Source of the DNA: Bacteroidota bacterium
Lineage (GTDB): Bacteria; Bacteroidota; Bacteroidia; Cytophagales; Cyclobacteriaceae
Assembly (NCBI GenBank): GCA_018266395.1
Contig: JAFEAM010000017.1
Location: forward strand, 178,321-242,320
DNA length: 64,000 nt
Reading direction: 5' to 3'
The position numbers and the translations under genes were made by a program. Positions 1-8,703 of the stretch are shown one piece after another; within the stretch, counting starts at the first letter, position 1, and each line of letters begins with the position of its first letter. The notes beneath the pieces are model-generated. The model was not told where the DNA came from, made no database searches, and saw nothing but the letters and a program-made list of their open reading frames with translations.

Positions 1-1638
1 CTTATAACTTCCACAGGAAGTGATAGCCTGAATGGACGAAGTGCTCTTGAGTACAGTTAAATGAAGCCTGACCAGAGAATCGCAGCCATTTCGAGCACCC
101 ACATTAAAGATTGCGGTATTATTTGAATCACTATAATTCACACCATTGATCCATTTGAATGAGTCGCACGCGACAATTGGAGTGGTATCACCAGAACTGG
201 TGGAACAGGATGAACCCTTCCAAATAAATATATCTGAATAGCCAGCACTAGTCAATGTCAAGTCAGACCCGCCGGGATCAAAATCAACACTATTCCAGAA
301 ATAGCCGCTAGCCACAGATTCATACATGCTGGTAATACCAACACTGTATACCATTGAGCCCAACTTGTCGGCCCACAAAAACCTCCCATCCGAACTCATT
401 TTTGTAACGAAAGCACCAGGCCCTGTAAGATTATATGTGTTTGGACTGGTGTCAAAATCAATAGCGCCCTGAAATCCACCACCTACTATGATTACACCAT
501 CCCGCTCTGTCACACCGTTAGCAAAATCATCACCTGAACTTCCGTATTGATTTATCCAAACCAGGTTTCCGTTGGGATCCATTTTCATGACGAAAGCATC
601 TGAATTGCCTGCCGAGATGATTAAAGAACTTCCAAACGAGCCATTTCCATGGAAGTCACCTGCCACGAATACATTGCCACCGGCGTCAACACATATACTT
701 CTTCCTTCATCGGAGTTGAGCCCACCAAATTGCCGTGCCCAAATGAATGAGCCATTCGCTCCGAGTTTGCATACGAAGCCGTCAAAGTCCAGAGAACTGA
801 GCAAGTAGGTTCCATTTCCCGGATCGAAGTCAACTGTGTTCTGAAAGGTACCCGTGAGGTAAATGTTACCATTTTTGTCAACAGCGATATCATTTCCCTG
901 GTCTATTCCGGCCCCGCCCAACTGCTCAGCCCAAATGAAATTGCCAATAGCATCCAGTTTTACAACAAAAATATCTCCTCCGATGCCCGGGACGGGTGTG
1001 AGGTAATGTGTATTGGGTCCTGGGTCAAAGTCAACTGTATACTGAAAATAGCCTGTGACGTAAACCTGTTGGCTTCCATCCACGGCAATGCCATATCCGA
1101 AATTTGCAGAAATGCCTCCAAATTGTTTGGCCCAGACGAAATGCCCATACGAATCCAACTTCAGTACGTACACATCTTGTGCAGATGCGGTAAGATTGAA
1201 CTCTGCCGGACCGGGATCAAAATCAACTGTGTTTGTGAAGAATCCGGAAACGTAAACGTTGCCGGATCTATCCGTGGCTATGTCGAGTCCATAATTATTA
1301 GTATTACTCACGTTGCCTACTAATGGAACAGCCCAAAGCAATTGTCCGGTCTGATCAAATTTGGTGATGAATGCACCGTTACTGGACGGCGCATTGAATT
1401 CAAGTATTGCCGGACCTGGATCGAAGTCAACATTCTGTTCGAATGCGCCGGTAACCAGTATGTTTCCGGAATCGTCTACACAAATCGCGCGACCCTCATC
1501 TGAGGCAGTTCCTCCGAGCTGCTTTACCCACATCAAATTCTGTGACCGGATGGTGTAACTCTGCAAGAAAAGAATCAAAAAGATCCAGGCAGCGAAGCCA
1601 ATCCTGATTTGTACGTGAATGGTTGTAATGCTGACCAT
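1..1638 (-). CDS. Secreted SBBP-like repeat protein (C-terminus beyond window)
   Basis: The minus strand is open from an ATG at 1638 to the window edge (546 codons seen, no stop). An N-terminal hydrophobic stretch (FAAWIFLILFLQSY) ending near SQN looks like a signal peptide. About eight degenerate units of roughly 55-60 residues follow, each with the pattern W-x-K-Q-L/F-G-G, then a G-x-x-x-x-V-D-x-x-G-N-V/I-Y-V-x-G core, then V-D-F-D-P-G. This is the SBBP / delta-60-like beta-propeller style common in secreted Bacteroidota proteins. Near the visible end a Cys-containing module begins (ACDSFKWINGVNYSDS), of the kind repeated many times in large gliding-bacterium surface proteins before a T9SS sorting domain. 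Function is unknown; an adhesin or surface structural role is an inference. The gene looks more AT-rich than nnr, which diverges from it. Confidence 0.85.
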   Translation of the reverse strand, partial: MVSITTIHVQIRIGFAAWIFLILFLQSYTIRSQNLMWVKQLGGTASDEGRAICVDDSGNILVTGAFEQNVDFDPGPAILEFNAPSSNGAFITKFDQTGQLLWAVPLVGNVSNTNNYGLDIATDRSGNVYVSGFFTNTVDFDPGPAEFNLTASAQDVYVLKLDSYGHFVWAKQFGGISANFGYGIAVDGSQQVYVTGYFQYTVDFDPGPNTHYLTPVPGIGGDIFVVKLDAIGNFIWAEQLGGAGIDQGNDIAVDKNGNIYLTGTFQNTVDFDPGNGTYLLSSLDFDGFVCKLGANGSFIWARQFGGLNSDEGRSICVDAGGNVFVAGDFHGNGSFGSSLIISAGNSDAFVMKMDPNGNLVWINQYGSSGDDFANGVTERDGVIIVGGGFQGAIDFDTSPNTYNLTGPGAFVTKMSSDGRFLWADKLGSMVYSVGITSMYESVASGYFWNSVDFDPGGSDLTLTSAGYSDIFIWKGSSCSTSSGDTTPIVACDSFKWINGVNYSDSNNTAIFNVGARNGCDSLVRLHLTVLKSTSSIQAITSCGSYK

Positions 1639-1750
1639 TGCAGTAATAAATATAGGTACACTCAATTCGTGTAACCAGGAGGACGTAATATTTGCTTTCA
1701 AACGGCACGTCAAATAATTACAAAGTGTAATGGTAAGAGCGACGAATGCG

Positions 1751-1758
1751 TAAATTTG
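1751..1758 (+). promoter_or_regulatory. Bacteroidota -7 promoter element for nnr
   Basis: TAAATTTG matches the TAnnTTTG consensus exactly and ends ten bases before the nnr ATG. No clear TTTG -33 element is visible at the expected distance. Confidence 0.5.
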
Positions 1759-1768
1759 TATACTCACC

Positions 1769-3256
1769 ATGCTCAAAATCCTCAACACATCTCAGATCCG
1801 CGAACTGGACGCCTACACCATCCGGAATCAGCCGATCGCATCCATTGATCTCATGGAGCATGCATGCGATGCCTTTGTGCAGTGGTTTGCTGATCGTTTT
1901 GATGCCGCCAAAAAAGTGGGCGTCATCTGCGGCACAGGCAATAATGGAGGAGACGGCCTAGGCATCGCCCGCATCCTGACGGACTGGGGATTTGATGTGA
2001 AAGTCTGGATCGTGAGAGGAGGAACTTCTGCTTCAGAAGACTTTACCTCCAACCTGGACCGGCTTAAGAGCAGGCTCAAGCCGGAGGAATATTCTCTTTC
2101 TGCAGATTGGTCGGAACGTGAAGTATTGATTGATGCCATTTTCGGAAGCGGATTAAGCCGGCCCGTTGAAGGGATCTATGCAGAAGCGATCGACCGGATC
2201 AATTCCACTGCTGCAGTGAGAGTCGCAGTTGATATTCCGTCTGGACTCATGGCGGACCAACACTCAAGTGGATCAATTATCAAAGCTCGTCACACAGTCA
2301 CTTTCCAACTGCCTAAGCTGGCCTTCTTCATGCCGGAGAATCATCCCTTTGTGGGAGAGTGGCAAGTGGTGAAAATCGGTCTTGACAAAGGATTCATTAA
2401 ACGGACTGAGACTCCGTACAACTTCGTAACAAGGAAATCGGTCCGACAGATTATCAGATTCCCTTCGCGGTTTGATCACAAAGGCGACAACGGCAAGGCA
2501 TTGCTGATCACGGGGGGTCTTGGAAAAATGGGTGCGGCTATATTGTCAGCACGAGGTGCGCTACGGAGTGGTGTGGGGCTGCTTACAGTTCACGTGCCAT
2601 CGGTCGGATACAACATCATCCAAACGGCGGTGCCGGAAGCGATGGCTTCCATTGATCCGCAGGATCATTTCTTTTCAGTGCCCCCGGACTTTCAACCCTA
2701 TGATGCGGTGGGAGTAGGACCCGGTCTGGGGCAGGGTCATGAAACCGTCGAAGGTTTGAGAAAGGTGCTGTCATCGGGAAAGCGAATGGTAATTGATGCG
2801 GATGCGTTGAACATTATCAGCGCCCATAAAGAATTGCTTTCCATAATCCCGAAAGGAAGCATTCTCACTCCTCATCCTGGAGAATTCGAGAGACTTGCCG
2901 GTCATTGGAGTGATGACTTTGAAAGATTGAGGAAGCTCATTGATTTTTCGAAACATACCGGAAGCATAATAGTCCTGAAGGGGGCCTTTACCGCGGTTGC
3001 CGTTCCGTCAGGCAAAGTGTATTTTAATTCCACCGGTAATCCGGGTATGGCGACTGGCGGAAGCGGCGACGTACTTGCAGGAATTCTCACTGCGATGCTG
3101 GCACAGAGATACGAAAGTAAAGAAGCTGCCATCCTGGGTGTATACCTGCATGGCCTTGCAGGAGATTTGGCGGCGAAGGAGAGAACAATGCAAGGTATGA
3201 TTGCATCTGATGTTGCAGAATTTATGCCTGGGGCGTTCAAGTCCCTTGCTGGGTAG
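1769..3256 (+). CDS. nnr: Bifunctional NAD(P)H-hydrate repair enzyme (epimerase/dehydratase)
   Basis: A 495-residue protein with the usual fusion order. The N-terminal YjeF_N epimerase domain (about 1-210) carries the nucleotide loop CGTGNNGGDGLG. The C-terminal ADP/ATP-dependent dehydratase domain (about 225-490) carries TPHPGEF and the glycine-rich GNPGMATGGSGDVLAG loop near residue 430. The epimerase interconverts R- and S-forms of hydrated NAD(P)H and the dehydratase restores NAD(P)H, so the protein repairs cofactor damage in the cytoplasm. Length is normal for the fused family. The ATG at 1769 gives the expected MLKILNTSQIRELDAYTI start and sits just after a promoter element. The gene appears to be transcribed alone; the next gene starts 157 bases later. 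Confidence 0.96.
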   Translation: MLKILNTSQIRELDAYTIRNQPIASIDLMEHACDAFVQWFADRFDAAKKVGVICGTGNNGGDGLGIARILTDWGFDVKVWIVRGGTSASEDFTSNLDRLKSRLKPEEYSLSADWSEREVLIDAIFGSGLSRPVEGIYAEAIDRINSTAAVRVAVDIPSGLMADQHSSGSIIKARHTVTFQLPKLAFFMPENHPFVGEWQVVKIGLDKGFIKRTETPYNFVTRKSVRQIIRFPSRFDHKGDNGKALLITGGLGKMGAAILSARGALRSGVGLLTVHVPSVGYNIIQTAVPEAMASIDPQDHFFSVPPDFQPYDAVGVGPGLGQGHETVEGLRKVLSSGKRMVIDADALNIISAHKELLSIIPKGSILTPHPGEFERLAGHWSDDFERLRKLIDFSKHTGSIIVLKGAFTAVAVPSGKVYFNSTGNPGMATGGSGDVLAGILTAMLAQRYESKEAAILGVYLHGLAGDLAAKERTMQGMIASDVAEFMPGAFKSLAG

Positions 3257-3413
3257 AACACTGGTGGTTTCTGGTTCCTGGTTGGCGGTGGCAACGATGC
3301 GATTCCAGGTAAATTGCCCCGTTTGTCGTGATTTTTATCACTTTCATCCCCATTTCTTAAACCTTTGGCTTACCATTTGCATCTAAAGTGTAATAATTGC
3401 GTAGAAATAGGGT

Positions 3414-3755
3414 ATGAAGGCATTTTTTGGACTGATTCTGATCATGTTGGCCTTCCAGGGGGTTTTCGCCCAGGAGCATGATGCCTTTGCCTCTCCCTCC
3501 CAGGAACCCCTTAAACAAGTCAAATTGTATCCGAATCCAGCCATTGACTACGTCAGTGTGAGGTTCGAAACCCCGGTCGCCAAAACAGTCAAACTGACAC
3601 TTCATAGCATCATAGGCAACGCCATGGAAGTGGAGAGCGAGGTCATCGACGACTATGAAGTCCGGCTGAAAGTGAGGGATCTTCCCTCAGGTTATTACCT
3701 GCTTGCCCTGAAAGACAATGAGAGCAGGGCGTCGTATAAGTTCCTTAAGAGGTGA
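3414..3755 (+). CDS. Stand-alone T9SS type A sorting-domain protein
   Basis: A 113-residue protein made only of a signal peptide (MKAFFGLILIMLAFQGVFAQ) and a domain resembling the type IX secretion C-terminal sorting domain. Hallmarks are LYPNPAIDYVSVRF at about 38-51, a middle beta region, and LPSGYYLLALKD leading to a basic end (SYKFLKR). Normally this domain is the tail of a much larger cargo protein that is moved across the outer membrane and attached or released by PorU. Here there is no cargo. It may be a decoy, a regulator or chaperone of the machinery, or a remnant. The reading frame is intact and followed by strong hairpins, so it is probably expressed. Confidence 0.85.
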   Translation: MKAFFGLILIMLAFQGVFAQEHDAFASPSQEPLKQVKLYPNPAIDYVSVRFETPVAKTVKLTLHSIIGNAMEVESEVIDDYEVRLKVRDLPSGYYLLALKDNESRASYKFLKR

Positions 3756-3784
3756 CCTCTTGCCAGACTGTCTGCGAGTCTGGC
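3747..3784 (+). terminator. Tandem hairpins at the end of the sorting-domain gene
   Basis: Two adjacent perfect inverted repeats: AAGAGG-TGA-CCTCTT (3747-3761), whose three-base loop is the TGA stop codon of the preceding gene, and GCCAGACT / AGTCTGGC (3762-3784) with a seven-base loop. There is no long T-run, so this is either a weak terminator or an mRNA-stabilising 3' structure. Confidence 0.55.
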
Positions 3785-3854
3785 TAACCAATTGAATTCA
3801 ATTTCCTTCGATCCCGGTCATTCCTTACTTTCATGAAGTAATGAGTGCCTTTCT

Positions 3855-5153
3855 ATGTCTTTTCTGATCGTTGCGCTGGCAGTGACGTTGCTCCTGGTGC
3901 TGATTATCCTCAAGCTCAACCCGATGCTGGCGCTGATTGTGGTTTCGCTCGTGACCGGTTTGATGCTAGGTATGACGCCGGCGAAAGTTGTTCATTCCAT
4001 TCAGACCGGCGTGGGAGAAACCATGGCAGGGCTGGCGCTGGTGCTTGGCCTGGGCGCCATGTTCGGCAAGATGATCGAGATCAGCGGGGCGGCTAAGCAG
4101 ATCAGCGACACTTTACTTCGCATCTTCGGAAAGAACGGATTGCCGTGGGCTATGATGCTGACCGGGCTGATGGTTGGCATACCTCTTTTCTATAATGCAG
4201 GTTTCGTTATCATGGTGCCCCTGGTGTTCTCGGTGGCGCGTGCATCCAAAGTGCATCTGTTGTGGGTGGCCATCCCGCTATGCGCATCGATGTCGGTGGC
4301 GCACGGGTACCTGCCTCCTCACCCCGGACCGTTGGCCATCGCATCCATCTTCAAGGCCGACATCGGAAAGACTCTTGCCTATGGACTTGTACTCACTTTG
4401 CCGGCGGTAATCATTGCGGGACCGGGGCTGGCACCTCTGGTGAGACGAATTCCGTTGGCCACAACAGACGACAAAACTGTTGCAGAAACAACTCAGCCTC
4501 CGTCTGTGGTTGCGAGTTTTGTGTTGTCCATCCTGCCGGTCTTCCTCATCGCATCAGCGACTGCCCTTCGTACAGGATTCAAAGTGGAAAATTCGTGGCT
4601 TGAATTGGCTGGTGAACCTGTAGTTGCTCTGCTCTTCAGTCTTGTACTCGCAGGATGGATACTGGGTATCAACAGAGGGATGAAAATGAAGGACCTCATG
4701 AGCCTTTTACAAGAGTCTATTGCCGGTATTGCGATGATGATGCTCATTATTGCATCGGGGGGTGCATTCAAACAGGTACTCGTAGACAGTGGTGTTGCGA
4801 AAGAAGTGGCGGACAAGGCAATGTCCTTGAATCTGTCACCGCTATTGATGGCGTGGTCCATCGCCGCACTGGTGAGGATTTGCGTTGGCTCTGCCACTGT
4901 AGCGGGGCTTATGGCCGCTGGAATAGTGTCTTCGATGGCGCAGGCACCAGGCGCCATCCCCGAATTGATGGTCTTGAGCATCGGCGCAGGCAGTCTCATG
5001 TTTTCGCATGTAAATGATACAGGCTTTTGGATGTTTAAAGAATACTTTAATTTGACGCTTCGTCAGACCTTCCTTTCATGGTCTTTGATGGAAACACTGG
5101 TGTCTGTCATTGGCCTGGCAGGGGTGCTGATCCTGAACGGAATTGCGGCCTGA
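3855..5153 (+). CDS. gntP: GntP-family gluconate:H+ symporter
   Basis: A 432-residue, highly hydrophobic protein with about 12 predicted membrane helices. It shows family features of GntP: LKLNPMLALIVVSLVTGLMLG at the start, LPPHPGPLAIASIFKAD in the middle, and a late HVNDTGFWMFKEYF segment typical of gluconate/idonate permeases. It should import gluconate or a related sugar acid with protons across the inner membrane. It is followed after 66 bases by a 6-phosphogluconate dehydrogenase gene, which supports gluconate as substrate. No gluconate kinase is seen in the window, so the intermediate phosphorylation must be encoded elsewhere. The exact substrate within the family cannot be read from sequence. 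Confidence 0.93.
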   Translation: MSFLIVALAVTLLLVLIILKLNPMLALIVVSLVTGLMLGMTPAKVVHSIQTGVGETMAGLALVLGLGAMFGKMIEISGAAKQISDTLLRIFGKNGLPWAMMLTGLMVGIPLFYNAGFVIMVPLVFSVARASKVHLLWVAIPLCASMSVAHGYLPPHPGPLAIASIFKADIGKTLAYGLVLTLPAVIIAGPGLAPLVRRIPLATTDDKTVAETTQPPSVVASFVLSILPVFLIASATALRTGFKVENSWLELAGEPVVALLFSLVLAGWILGINRGMKMKDLMSLLQESIAGIAMMMLIIASGGAFKQVLVDSGVAKEVADKAMSLNLSPLLMAWSIAALVRICVGSATVAGLMAAGIVSSMAQAPGAIPELMVLSIGAGSLMFSHVNDTGFWMFKEYFNLTLRQTFLSWSLMETLVSVIGLAGVLILNGIAA

Positions 5154-5219
5154 GCAGCAAAGTAGGCATAAAACGATCCGGGTGAACGACGCTCTCTCCC
5201 GGTTCTTATAATAAAGTGT

Positions 5220-6119
5220 ATGCAAGTAGGCTTGATCGGCTTGGGTAAGATGGGCTACAGCCTGGCGCTGAATATGAAACAGAAGGGCCACGACGTCGTG
5301 GCCTTTGATGTCAATAAGGTGGCCATGGACCGCATTCAGAAAGACGGTATCAAGACCGTGCCTTCTGTGCATGCATTGGCAGAGACCCTTACCGGGCGCA
5401 AAGTGATCTGGATGATGGTGCCCGCAGGCCAGGTGGTGGATGTGATCCTGAATAATCTGAAATATTACCTCAAGGCAGATGACATCGTGATCGACGGAGG
5501 TAACTCTTTCTATAAAGATTCCATTCAACGGGCAAAGGATCTGGAGAAGGCTGGCGTATTTCTTCTCGATTGCGGCACAAGCGGTAGTGTGGAAGAGGCG
5601 AGGACGGGAGTGTGCACGATGGTGGGAGGCTGGAAAGGAGCGTGGGACTACACGGCGTCTTTCTTTAAGTCCATTTCAGTGGAGAACGGCAGTGTTTACT
5701 GTGGCAAGAACGGAAGCGGGCACTTCATGAAGATGATCCACAATGGCATAGAATACGGAATGATGCAGGCGATAGCAGAAGGATTTGAACTGATTCATAA
5801 GCACAGTCCGGATATGGACCTGGCAAATATTGCCAGGGTTTGGAACAATGGATCGCTGGTGAGAGGCAAACTGTTGCAGTTGACCCAGCGTGCACTTGAA
5901 ACCAATCACAATCTCGAAACCATCAGGGGAGTCGTGCATTCATCCGGTGAAGGCAAGTGGACAGTGGAAACAGCCCTGGAGATGGGTGTACCCGCTCCCG
6001 TCATCACCATGTCTCTGCTGATGCGTTATCGTTCGCAGCAAGAGGATACCTTTTCAGGCAAGATGGTCGCCGCACTCAGGAAAGAGTTCGGTGGTCATGA
6101 AGTAGAGAACAAAGACTGA
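5220..6119 (+). CDS. gnd: Decarboxylating 6-phosphogluconate dehydrogenase, short (GndA/YqeC-like) type
   Basis: At 299 residues this is the short form of the enzyme, lacking the long C-terminal domain of the classical 470-residue Gnd. The N-terminal Rossmann fold has GLIGLGKMGYSLALN with an acidic residue after the second strand (AFDVNK), which favours NAD over NADP. The substrate-binding signature is VIDGGNSFYKD, followed by LLDCGTSGSVEEA and the catalytic region KNGSGHFMKMIHNGIEYGM. It converts 6-phosphogluconate to ribulose 5-phosphate plus CO2 in the cytoplasm. Placement directly after gntP indicates a gluconate oxidation module. The 66-base spacer holds a five-base-pair CCGGG/CCCGG stem of doubtful meaning. 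Confidence 0.93.
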   Translation: MQVGLIGLGKMGYSLALNMKQKGHDVVAFDVNKVAMDRIQKDGIKTVPSVHALAETLTGRKVIWMMVPAGQVVDVILNNLKYYLKADDIVIDGGNSFYKDSIQRAKDLEKAGVFLLDCGTSGSVEEARTGVCTMVGGWKGAWDYTASFFKSISVENGSVYCGKNGSGHFMKMIHNGIEYGMMQAIAEGFELIHKHSPDMDLANIARVWNNGSLVRGKLLQLTQRALETNHNLETIRGVVHSSGEGKWTVETALEMGVPAPVITMSLLMRYRSQQEDTFSGKMVAALRKEFGGHEVENKD

Positions 6120-6136
6120 TCCTGACTCCCTGAACA

Positions 6137-7348
6137 TTAGAAAGTGACCATCACGGTCACTTCTTCGCCATTGCGCTTCACCTTTACGGGAACCGTTTGG
6201 CCCTTCTCGAATTTTCCAAGCGCATCCATGTAGGCCTGGATATCCTTGATGGCAATGTCGCCCATCTGCACGATAACATCTCCGGTCTGGATGCCGGCCT
6301 TCTGCGCGGGTTTGCCTTCGCTCACGCCATCCACTTTCAGTCCCTGTTCTTCCGAAGTGTAGCTCGGCATTACACCCATGGTGACCTTAAAAGAACGTGA
6401 AGAGCTCATGGACTTGTTCTTCGTGGGAAGGAATGCGAGTTTGGGCTGTGCATCCGTGTCTTCAATCAGTTTGATCACCACTTCAAGAACACGGGCCTCT
6501 CCGTCATAGTTAATCTTGTCTGCATCATCCGTGGGCTTGTGGTAATCTGAGTGGGAACCGGTAAAGAAGTGCAGCACGGGGATGTTCTTCAGGTAAAAGG
6601 AAGTATGGTCTGACGGGCCCATGCCTGAAGAATCGGTTTTAATGGGCACCTCAGGGGTGCTGAGTTTCTTCAGCTCATTTTCCCATACCGCTGCCGTTCC
6701 CGAACCGCTCACAGAAAGGCCATTCTTGGGCTGAAGCCTTCCCACCATATCGAGGTTGATCATGAAGTCAACTTTTGAAAGATCGATGGTGGGATGTTCA
6801 GTAAAATACTTTGAACCATAGAGTCCCAATTCCTCACCGGAAAAAGAGAGGATGAGAAAGTTGTTGCTTTCTTTCTTCTTGTTTCCCGCAAAATACCTGG
6901 CAAGTTCAATCAGTCCTGCGACGCCCGATGCATTGTCGTCCGCCCCATTGTGGATCTTTCCCTGAGGATTGGCATCGAGTGAGCTTCCCTGCATTCCCAT
7001 ACCGAGATGGTCATAATGTGCTCCGATGATGATGGTGTGCTCCGCGCCGTTATCGATCCAGCCGATGATGTTGCTGGCCTTGCCGTCATCGCCAGTTCCA
7101 TGCACCCCGGATTTGAAATCAAAGGTCTGCAGGAAACCGTGTTCGCCCTTAGGCTGGACCTTGGCCTTTTTGAGTTGTGATTGAATGTATTCTGCTGCTT
7201 TCCTTTCACCCTCTGATCCGGTCCCGCGTCCCTGATACACATCACTGGCGAGGGTAGTAATATGTTTTTTCAGGTTCTCGGTTTTGATGGGTTGTGCGCC
7301 GGCCTGGAATGTCAAGGCGAGGAACATTGCAGCGACAATAGCTTTCAT
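6137..7348 (-). CDS. Secreted M28-family zinc aminopeptidase with C-terminal PDZ domain
   Basis: A 403-residue protein when started at the ATG at 7348, which gives a clean signal peptide (MKAIVAAMFLALTFQAGAQ); an upstream in-frame ATG at 7378 would add ten poor residues. The M28 metal ligands and catalytic residues are visible: GAHYDHLG, NGADDNASGVAG, SGEELGLYGS, DMVGRL and SDHTSFY. After the peptidase domain, residues about 310-403 form a PDZ fold (GMPAQKAGI-like segment GKPAQKAGIQTGDVIVQMGD). It should remove N-terminal residues from peptides in the periplasm or outside the cell. The PDZ domain may bind C-termini of substrates. It diverges from the universal stress protein gene, with promoter elements for both in the gap. 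Confidence 0.93.
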   Translation of the reverse strand: MKAIVAAMFLALTFQAGAQPIKTENLKKHITTLASDVYQGRGTGSEGERKAAEYIQSQLKKAKVQPKGEHGFLQTFDFKSGVHGTGDDGKASNIIGWIDNGAEHTIIIGAHYDHLGMGMQGSSLDANPQGKIHNGADDNASGVAGLIELARYFAGNKKKESNNFLILSFSGEELGLYGSKYFTEHPTIDLSKVDFMINLDMVGRLQPKNGLSVSGSGTAAVWENELKKLSTPEVPIKTDSSGMGPSDHTSFYLKNIPVLHFFTGSHSDYHKPTDDADKINYDGEARVLEVVIKLIEDTDAQPKLAFLPTKNKSMSSSRSFKVTMGVMPSYTSEEQGLKVDGVSEGKPAQKAGIQTGDVIVQMGDIAIKDIQAYMDALGKFEKGQTVPVKVKRNGEEVTVMVTF

Positions 7349-7365
7349 ACTTTGAATATTTCCCG

Positions 7366-7373
7366 CAAAGGTA
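7366..7373 (-). promoter_or_regulatory. -7 promoter element for the M28 peptidase gene
   Basis: On the minus strand TACCTTTG matches TAnnTTTG exactly, 17 bases before the ATG at 7348. This spacing supports that start over the upstream ATG at 7378, which the element lies downstream of. Confidence 0.55.
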
Positions 7374-7420
7374 TGCATTAGAATTTCAGCCTAGTGCAAT
7401 GCCGCCTTACACGTTCATTA

Positions 7421-7451
7421 TTTGTTCCGTACCTTCAAATATCTATTTTTG
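7421..7451 (+). promoter_or_regulatory. Complete Bacteroidota promoter (TTTG-N19-TAnnTTTG)
   Basis: TTTG at 7421-7424, a 19-base spacer, and TATTTTTG at 7444-7451 make the best full match to the Bacteroidota housekeeping promoter in the window. It places transcription start about 7456-7459, just before the ATG at 7470, and rules out the in-frame ATG at 7422. Confidence 0.75.
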
Positions 7452-7469
7452 ATTAAATGCCATACGTCC

Positions 7470-8303
7470 ATGCCGCACCCTAAAATTGTAATGCTTACTG
7501 ATTTTTCCCCGTTGTCGAAAGTGGCGATGAAGTTTGCCTTGAAAATGGCGATTCCACTGGAGGCAGAATTTACCATTCTTAGCATAATCAGGGTCGAAGG
7601 TGCACCACGCGCCAGCCTTAAAATGAAAAGCGTGGAGAAGACATTGTCTAAGATTACTGATGAAGAGGGCGAGAAGCTGATAGAAGAGCTTAAGAAGGAC
7701 CTGAAGATTGACAAGGCCAAAATTCAGTTCAAGGGGATCCGCTCTCATACCGTGGCTGAGATGGTCAAACGCTATACAGACAAGAATCCGACCAATATGG
7801 TGGTGATGGGCTCAAGGGGAGCTTCTGCACTGAAGAAGGCCCGTCTTGGAGGAACCACAGTGTCGGTAATCGATGAGGTCAACGTACCCGTGCTTGCTAT
7901 CCCGGAATTTGCCCAATACAAGAACCTGCAAACCATTGTGCTAGCAACCGACCTCAAGAATACGGCAAAGGAGCTGGATATCATTACAGAGTTTGCAGCT
8001 ATCTACAACTCACATATCCATATGATTCATGTGGTGAGTGCCATGGATAAGAGAGTAGATGCAGCGGTACATGAAGTGAACGAGGTAATCAAGAAATCCG
8101 GATATAACAAGCTGGACTTCAAGGTCATCATCGACGACGACATACCGGGCGCCATTGACAAATACATCAAGGAGACCAGGGCAGACCTCCTGACTACGTT
8201 CACCCACCGGCTCAGCCTCGTGGAAAAGCTTTTCGGGAAGAGCATAACAAGGACGCTTGCCTATATGGGCGCCGTTCCGTTGCTGGCCGTCAAGCGGAAA
8301 TAG
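7470..8303 (+). CDS. Tandem-domain universal stress protein
   Basis: A 277-residue cytoplasmic protein with two UspA-like domains (about 1-145 and 150-277). The first keeps a nucleotide-loop-like segment VMGSRGASALKKARLGGTTV followed by VNVPVLAIPE. The second has lost the glycine motif (it reads THRLSLVEKLFGKSITRTLA), which is common in the C-terminal half of tandem Usp proteins. The family binds ATP or dimerises and protects cells under starvation or stress; the specific role is unknown. The start at 7470 is chosen because a full promoter lies directly upstream of it. The gene stands alone and diverges from the M28 peptidase. Confidence 0.92.
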   Translation: MPHPKIVMLTDFSPLSKVAMKFALKMAIPLEAEFTILSIIRVEGAPRASLKMKSVEKTLSKITDEEGEKLIEELKKDLKIDKAKIQFKGIRSHTVAEMVKRYTDKNPTNMVVMGSRGASALKKARLGGTTVSVIDEVNVPVLAIPEFAQYKNLQTIVLATDLKNTAKELDIITEFAAIYNSHIHMIHVVSAMDKRVDAAVHEVNEVIKKSGYNKLDFKVIIDDDIPGAIDKYIKETRADLLTTFTHRLSLVEKLFGKSITRTLAYMGAVPLLAVKRK

Positions 8304-8360
8304 TAATAGCTGCTTAACACGCCCTTTACAATGGGCTGATAATTTGCGCGCATTCTATTC

Positions 8361-8687
8361 ATGCGCTTTCTTGCCCTTTTCTCGCTGATCCTGTTAGGTT
8401 GCGTAAACGACCATGCGGTTCCGGATCTCACTTGCAGCAACGAACACCCCGTTAGCTGGAAGAATGACGTGCAGTCAGTGATCTCGGCAAATTGCACATT
8501 GTCGGCCTGCCATGAAGCGTCCAATCATTCTTTGCCTCCATTGGCCACTCTCAAGAATGTCCAGGATATCCAGGGTGATGTGTTAAGGGTGGTAACGGAT
8601 GGGTCTATGCCGCGCGGTTCTTCGTTGTCGGCATCTGAAAAATTCAGAATCACCTGCTGGATTCAGCAAGGGGCAAAAGATAACTGA
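8361..8687 (+). CDS. Small lipoprotein with c-type-haem-like CX4CH motif
   Basis: A 108-residue protein with a lipoprotein signal (FLALFSLILLGC, lipid Cys at residue 14). The mature part starts with a segment typical of Planctomycete/Cytophaga cytochrome-c-like domains: VSWKNDVQSVISANC, then the binding-like motif C-TLSA-CH. Four residues rather than two separate the cysteines, as is common in this family. A downstream MPRG segment could supply the Met axial ligand. It may be a monohaem electron carrier anchored in an envelope membrane, but haem binding is unproven. It converges on a ferric-reductase-like membrane protein 16 bases away. Confidence 0.7.
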   Translation: MRFLALFSLILLGCVNDHAVPDLTCSNEHPVSWKNDVQSVISANCTLSACHEASNHSLPPLATLKNVQDIQGDVLRVVTDGSMPRGSSLSASEKFRITCWIQQGAKDN

Positions 8688-8703
8688 ACGCGGTCCAGGA
8701 AGT

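Noticed and set aside
4493-4999. Minus-strand 168-codon frame opposite gntP
   Set aside because: It is a shadow of a membrane-protein gene; the translated sequence shows no structured pattern.
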